Shown here: positions 61,472 through 64,000 of the stretch, in pieces
Numbering within the stretch: position 1 is the stretch's first letter
How the letters are laid out: each line of letters begins with the position of its first letter
NCBI GenBank assembly: GCA_025558095.1
Contig: JAIVFI010000016.1
Span: forward strand, 124,001 to 188,000
Origin: Hyaloraphidium curvatum
Taxonomy: Eukaryota; Monoblepharomycota; Hyaloraphidiomycetes; Hyaloraphidiales; Hyaloraphidiaceae
Length of the DNA stretch: 64,000 nt
Direction of reading: 5' to 3'
The notes under the pieces: model-generated
What the model saw: only the letters and a program-made list of their open reading frames with translations
What the model was told of the DNA's origin: nothing
Database searches by the model: none
Program-made: the position numbers and the translations under genes

Positions 61472-62204
61472 TGGAAGAAGCGTTGTCTGACGGTGTCCTT
61501 GCAACCTGACGGGGGGAGCTGCGGCTGCTTTTGAATGTCCCAAAGGGAATTGGCGGTCCCTACTTCCTGTTCAGGGGTTTCATCGACGGTCCAGACCTGC
61601 GCCCCACCGCCTCAGCTGCTGATCCAGCTGTGCCCCTTTTCCGGCTTCCTTTCCGCCTCGCCGCCCGCTGCGCCGATGTCCGATGTCCGTTTACCCGGTT
61701 GGTCCGGCAACATCTGGTCTACGCCTCGGACGGACGACGGTGAGCGAAAAGTCGGGCAATCCTCAAAGCTCGAACGACCGCTCCTGCTGACTAAACGATG
61801 GCTTAAGTTCCGAATCTCACATGATCGCACTTGCCACGACCCGTCAAGGACTCATCGGTCCACACAGAGCTCACCGTTCCAAGCACCCTGCCGGCCCATG
61901 TGTTGTTTCGGCCACCGCACACATTGTTCTGTTTTGGAGCACCCTCCACGGCATGACAATGCCGTCGAGACTGCGCATCCTGCAAGGGCGTCGTATCTAT
62001 CCGCCCCACGCGGGGAACGGCAAGGAGTCGATCTCGCTGCTGGTTTACCGTCGGAGGCGATCACAAGGCGGGGCGTTGTCCGGACAATGAAGGCAGAAAC
62101 AGGCACAGCCTTCGATACAAAGAGCAAACTGGCATCGCATTGCCGGGGCATCAGGAAAACTGCCCGCTTCGCCTTTAATTCCCGGTCCCGACCGCCTGCG
62201 CGCC
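61472..62204. other. Intergenic, nothing recognised
   Basis: About 730 nt with lower GC than its surroundings. Frames of up to 300 codons cross it only by running into flanking genes; none shows a family signature. It holds the promoter of the secreted Cys-rich gene. Confidence 0.45.
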
Positions 62205-63403
62205 TTAGAACATGCTCGGCAGGATCACGTTCTGCGGCCTCCGCCCCTCCACCACCGCGCTCGCCATCGTCTCGGCCGCCAGCCTGCGGATGTCGGCCGC
62301 GGCCTGCGGGGAGTAGTAGGCCACGTGTGAGGAGACGGCGAGGCGGCCGAGGAGCCAGGGCTCGCGGGCGCGGTACGCGGCGATCAGCCGGGAGGGTGGG
62401 TCCGCGGGGGGTTCGTCTGCGAAAACGGGCACGCGAGTCAGTTCAAAAGCCGTGGCGGGCGGCGCGACAAAATGCCCACCAGGCAAGCAATCCAACCCGG
62501 CCCCCGCCAGCTTCCCGCTCTTGAGCGCCTCGTACACCGCCTCGTCGTCCACGATCGGCCCCCTGGCCGTGTTGACCACGATCGCGCCCTCGGGCAGCAG
62601 CGCCAGCTGCTCCTTCCCGATCATCATGCGCGTCTCCGGGGTCAGCGGGCAGTGCACCGTGAGCACGTGGGATTGGCGGCACAGTTCGGCCAGGGAGCGC
62701 ACGCGGCGGGCGCCGACGGCGAGCTCGGTGCCGTTGGGGACGTACTGCGGCGGCACGGATGGCGGGTCAGAGGGAAACGGCGCGGTCGGCACAGGCTGCC
62801 TGCCCACCGGATCGTAGCACACCACGTCCATCCCGAACGCCTTGCACCTCAGCGCGACCGCGGTCCCCATCCTCCCCAGCCCCACGATCCCGACGGTCTG
62901 CACGCCCATCCGGAGGATCGTCGGCACGGGGACGAGGCCCCACTTGTAGGGCGGGGTGCGCAGCGCGTCGTGCTGCATGAGCAGGCCGCGTCGAAGGGCC
63001 AGGATGAGGGCCATGGCGTGGTCCGCGACCTGCGAACAGGGCCGAGGATGACATCTCGCTGTAGACCCATTTTGCCAGACCGACGCACCTCGGTCGTCCC
63101 ATAGTCAGGCAGGTTCATCACCAGCACCCCCCTCCTCTCCGCTTCTTTCCTGTCCACCCCGTCGTACCCCACACCCATCCGGCACACCGCCTTGAGCTTC
63201 GGGAACCTCGCGAAATCCTCCTTCGTCACGCGCCACTTGAGTATGCACAGGCCGACGACGTCCTCGCAGTCCTCCTGCCGGAGCTCGGCGATGGAGTTGA
63301 CCGTGCGCAGGCGGAGCTCGACGCCGGGGCCGTAGATGGGCCCCTCGACGGCCGCGTCGGGGTACAGGCCCTCGGGGTACAGGACCACGGGTTTGGAGGG
63401 CAT
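62205..63403 (-). CDS. D-2-hydroxyacid dehydrogenase (NAD-binding)
   Basis: Four exons: 63403-63089, 63029-62808, 62744-62480 and 62416-62205; 337 residues, normal for the family. The substrate-domain piece LKAVCRMGVGYDGVDRKEAERRGV, the NAD motif VGIVGLGRMGTAVALR, HVLTVHCPLTPETRMMIG and VNTARGPIVDDEAVYEAL are all present. The catalytic Arg in NTARG, an acidic residue in LPDEPP and the His in SSHVAYYSPQA complete the triad. The sequence is closest in style to glyoxylate/hydroxypyruvate-type or CtBP-like members (PDYGTTEVADHAMALILA). The last intron removes a stretch that would otherwise break the conserved LD(V/C)..EEPP region, supporting the gene model. It reduces 2-keto acids or oxidises D-2-hydroxy acids. 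Confidence 0.93.
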
Positions 63404-63514
63404 CGAGGCGGATGGAGGGGGAGGAGGGGCTGCGGAGCGTGGGGGACGTTTTCTGGAAGTTGAGCCGGTGCGGGCGATCGGCAACGCGTGGATCCTCGCC
63501 ACGCGCCTGCGCCA
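63404..63514. promoter_or_regulatory. Short divergent promoter
   Basis: A 111-nt spacer between the start codons of the D-2-hydroxyacid dehydrogenase (minus) and the DHFR-like gene (plus); it must contain both core promoters. Confidence 0.45.
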
Positions 63515-64000
63515 ATGCCCGGCAGAGTCCGCGCGTATCTCGCCGCGTCGCTCGACGGCTATATTGCCGGCGAGAACGACGAGCTGGACTGGCTCGGGGC
63601 GTCGGGCCCCGCGCCCGACTCGGAGCTCCCGGACGGCGTCCTGGGCTTCGAGGCTTTTATGGCCCAAGTCGGCGCGATGGTGATGGGCCGCCGGACGTAC
63701 GACGTGGTCGCGACGATGGACGGCGCCCCGTGGCCGTACGGCGATATCCCCGTGCTCGTGGCCACGCACAGGCCGCTCGAAGGTGCAAGGCCGACCGTGC
63801 GTGCGGTCGAGGGGGACATCGCAGGCATCCTGGACCGGGCGATCGCGCTGGCGGGGGACAAGGATGTCTACGTCGACGGCGGGGAGACGCTGCGGGCCGC
63901 GCTGGACGGCGGGAGGGTCGACGAGGTCGTGCTGAGCGTGGTGCCCGTGCTCCTGGGCAAGGGCCGGCCACTGTTTGCGGGTCTGGAGGGGAGAAAACGG
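63515..64000 (+). CDS. DHFR/RibD C-terminal-like reductase, 3' partial
   Basis: Open from ATG 63515 to the window end (162 codons, no stop). It begins MPGRVRAYLAASLDGYIAGE, the opening of the bifunctional deaminase-reductase C-terminal (RibD/YyaP-like) family. ELDWLGA, FMAQVGAMVMGRRTYDVVA, DIPVLVATHRPL, DVYVDGGETLRAALDGGRVDEVVL and VVPVLLGKGRPLFAGL follow. The order and spacing match dihydrofolate-reductase-family proteins that bind NADPH through the GGETL loop. Most members are uncharacterised bacterial-type proteins. Only 1 or 2 C-terminal strands are missing, so the gene is nearly complete. The start is chosen for its position at the family N-terminus. Confidence 0.88.
   Translation, partial: MPGRVRAYLAASLDGYIAGENDELDWLGASGPAPDSELPDGVLGFEAFMAQVGAMVMGRRTYDVVATMDGAPWPYGDIPVLVATHRPLEGARPTVRAVEGDIAGILDRAIALAGDKDVYVDGGETLRAALDGGRVDEVVLSVVPVLLGKGRPLFAGLEGRKR

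Noticed and set aside
1..64000. Search for CRISPR arrays, rRNA, tRNA, intact transposons with terminal repeats and viral genes
   Set aside because: Nothing convincing was seen on either strand; the only mobile-element trace is the degenerate LINE tail.

Overview
ORGANISM. The window is eukaryotic nuclear DNA: about two thirds G+C, gene dense, both strands used, with many short introns (mostly 47-68 nt). The introns share one style: donors GTGGGT, GTGGGC, GTGAGC, GTCGGT or GTGCGT, a CTGAC/CTAAT branch site 15-30 nt before the acceptor, then CAG or AAG. The content (XAP5/FAM50, ribosomal protein eS24, F-box, MYND and RING proteins, a TKL receptor-like kinase with EGF repeats, a CaMK-like kinase, two GT25-like glycosyltransferases, a fungal-type Baeyer-Villiger monooxygenase, many secreted Cys-rich proteins) fits an early-diverging zoosporic (chytrid-like) fungus. 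A Hyaloraphidium/monoblepharid relative is my best guess from gene style and is not verified. Nearly all exon structures below were worked out by hand from splice signals plus reading-frame and family continuity.

LAYOUT. 1-8.8 kb: partial unknown protein, VOC/glyoxalase protein, Popeye-like membrane protein, CCCH/PIN-like protein with an apparent 2-nt frameshift, secreted repeat protein, XAP5/FAM50. 9-15 kb: peroxisomal-type thiolase (C-terminal AKL), SDR, a multi-pass membrane protein interrupted by an in-frame stop, and eS24, divergent from a very long low-complexity single-pass membrane protein (15.0-17.1 kb). 17.6-23 kb: a nine-exon receptor-like kinase and a RING protein. 23-31 kb: an oxidative neighbourhood (Baeyer-Villiger monooxygenase, Rieske oxygenase, thioesterase-like protein, CmcJ/NvfI-like oxidoreductase). 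31-38 kb: MYND protein, degenerate non-LTR retrotransposon tail, matrixin-like metalloprotease with EGF module, a GC-rich repeat, and debris that includes a duplicated piece of the receptor kinase ectodomain. 37.9-47.6 kb: CaMK-like kinase, two GT25-like genes around an F-box gene, an intact paralogue of the broken membrane protein, and a secreted polyproline protein. 47.9-64 kb: TauD-like dioxygenase, ADP-ribosylglycohydrolase, a secreted MACPF/SUEL-lectin-like protein, threonine aldolase with a possible spliced C2H2-like extension, sterol-desaturase-family hydroxylase with a 12-nt microexon, bacterial-type atypical pyruvate kinase, secreted Cys-rich protein, D-2-hydroxyacid dehydrogenase and a partial DHFR/RibD-like reductase.

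HOW THE GENES RELATE. Most are independent. The clearest functional grouping is the 23-31 kb block, where a BVMO, a Rieske oxygenase, a hot-dog thioesterase and a CmcJ-like enzyme could serve one catabolic or biosynthetic route. A second theme is secreted or surface proteins built from small Cys-rich modules (EGF, CXC-type, SUEL-like, matrixin, MACPF). No tRNA, rRNA, CRISPR array or intact transposon was found.
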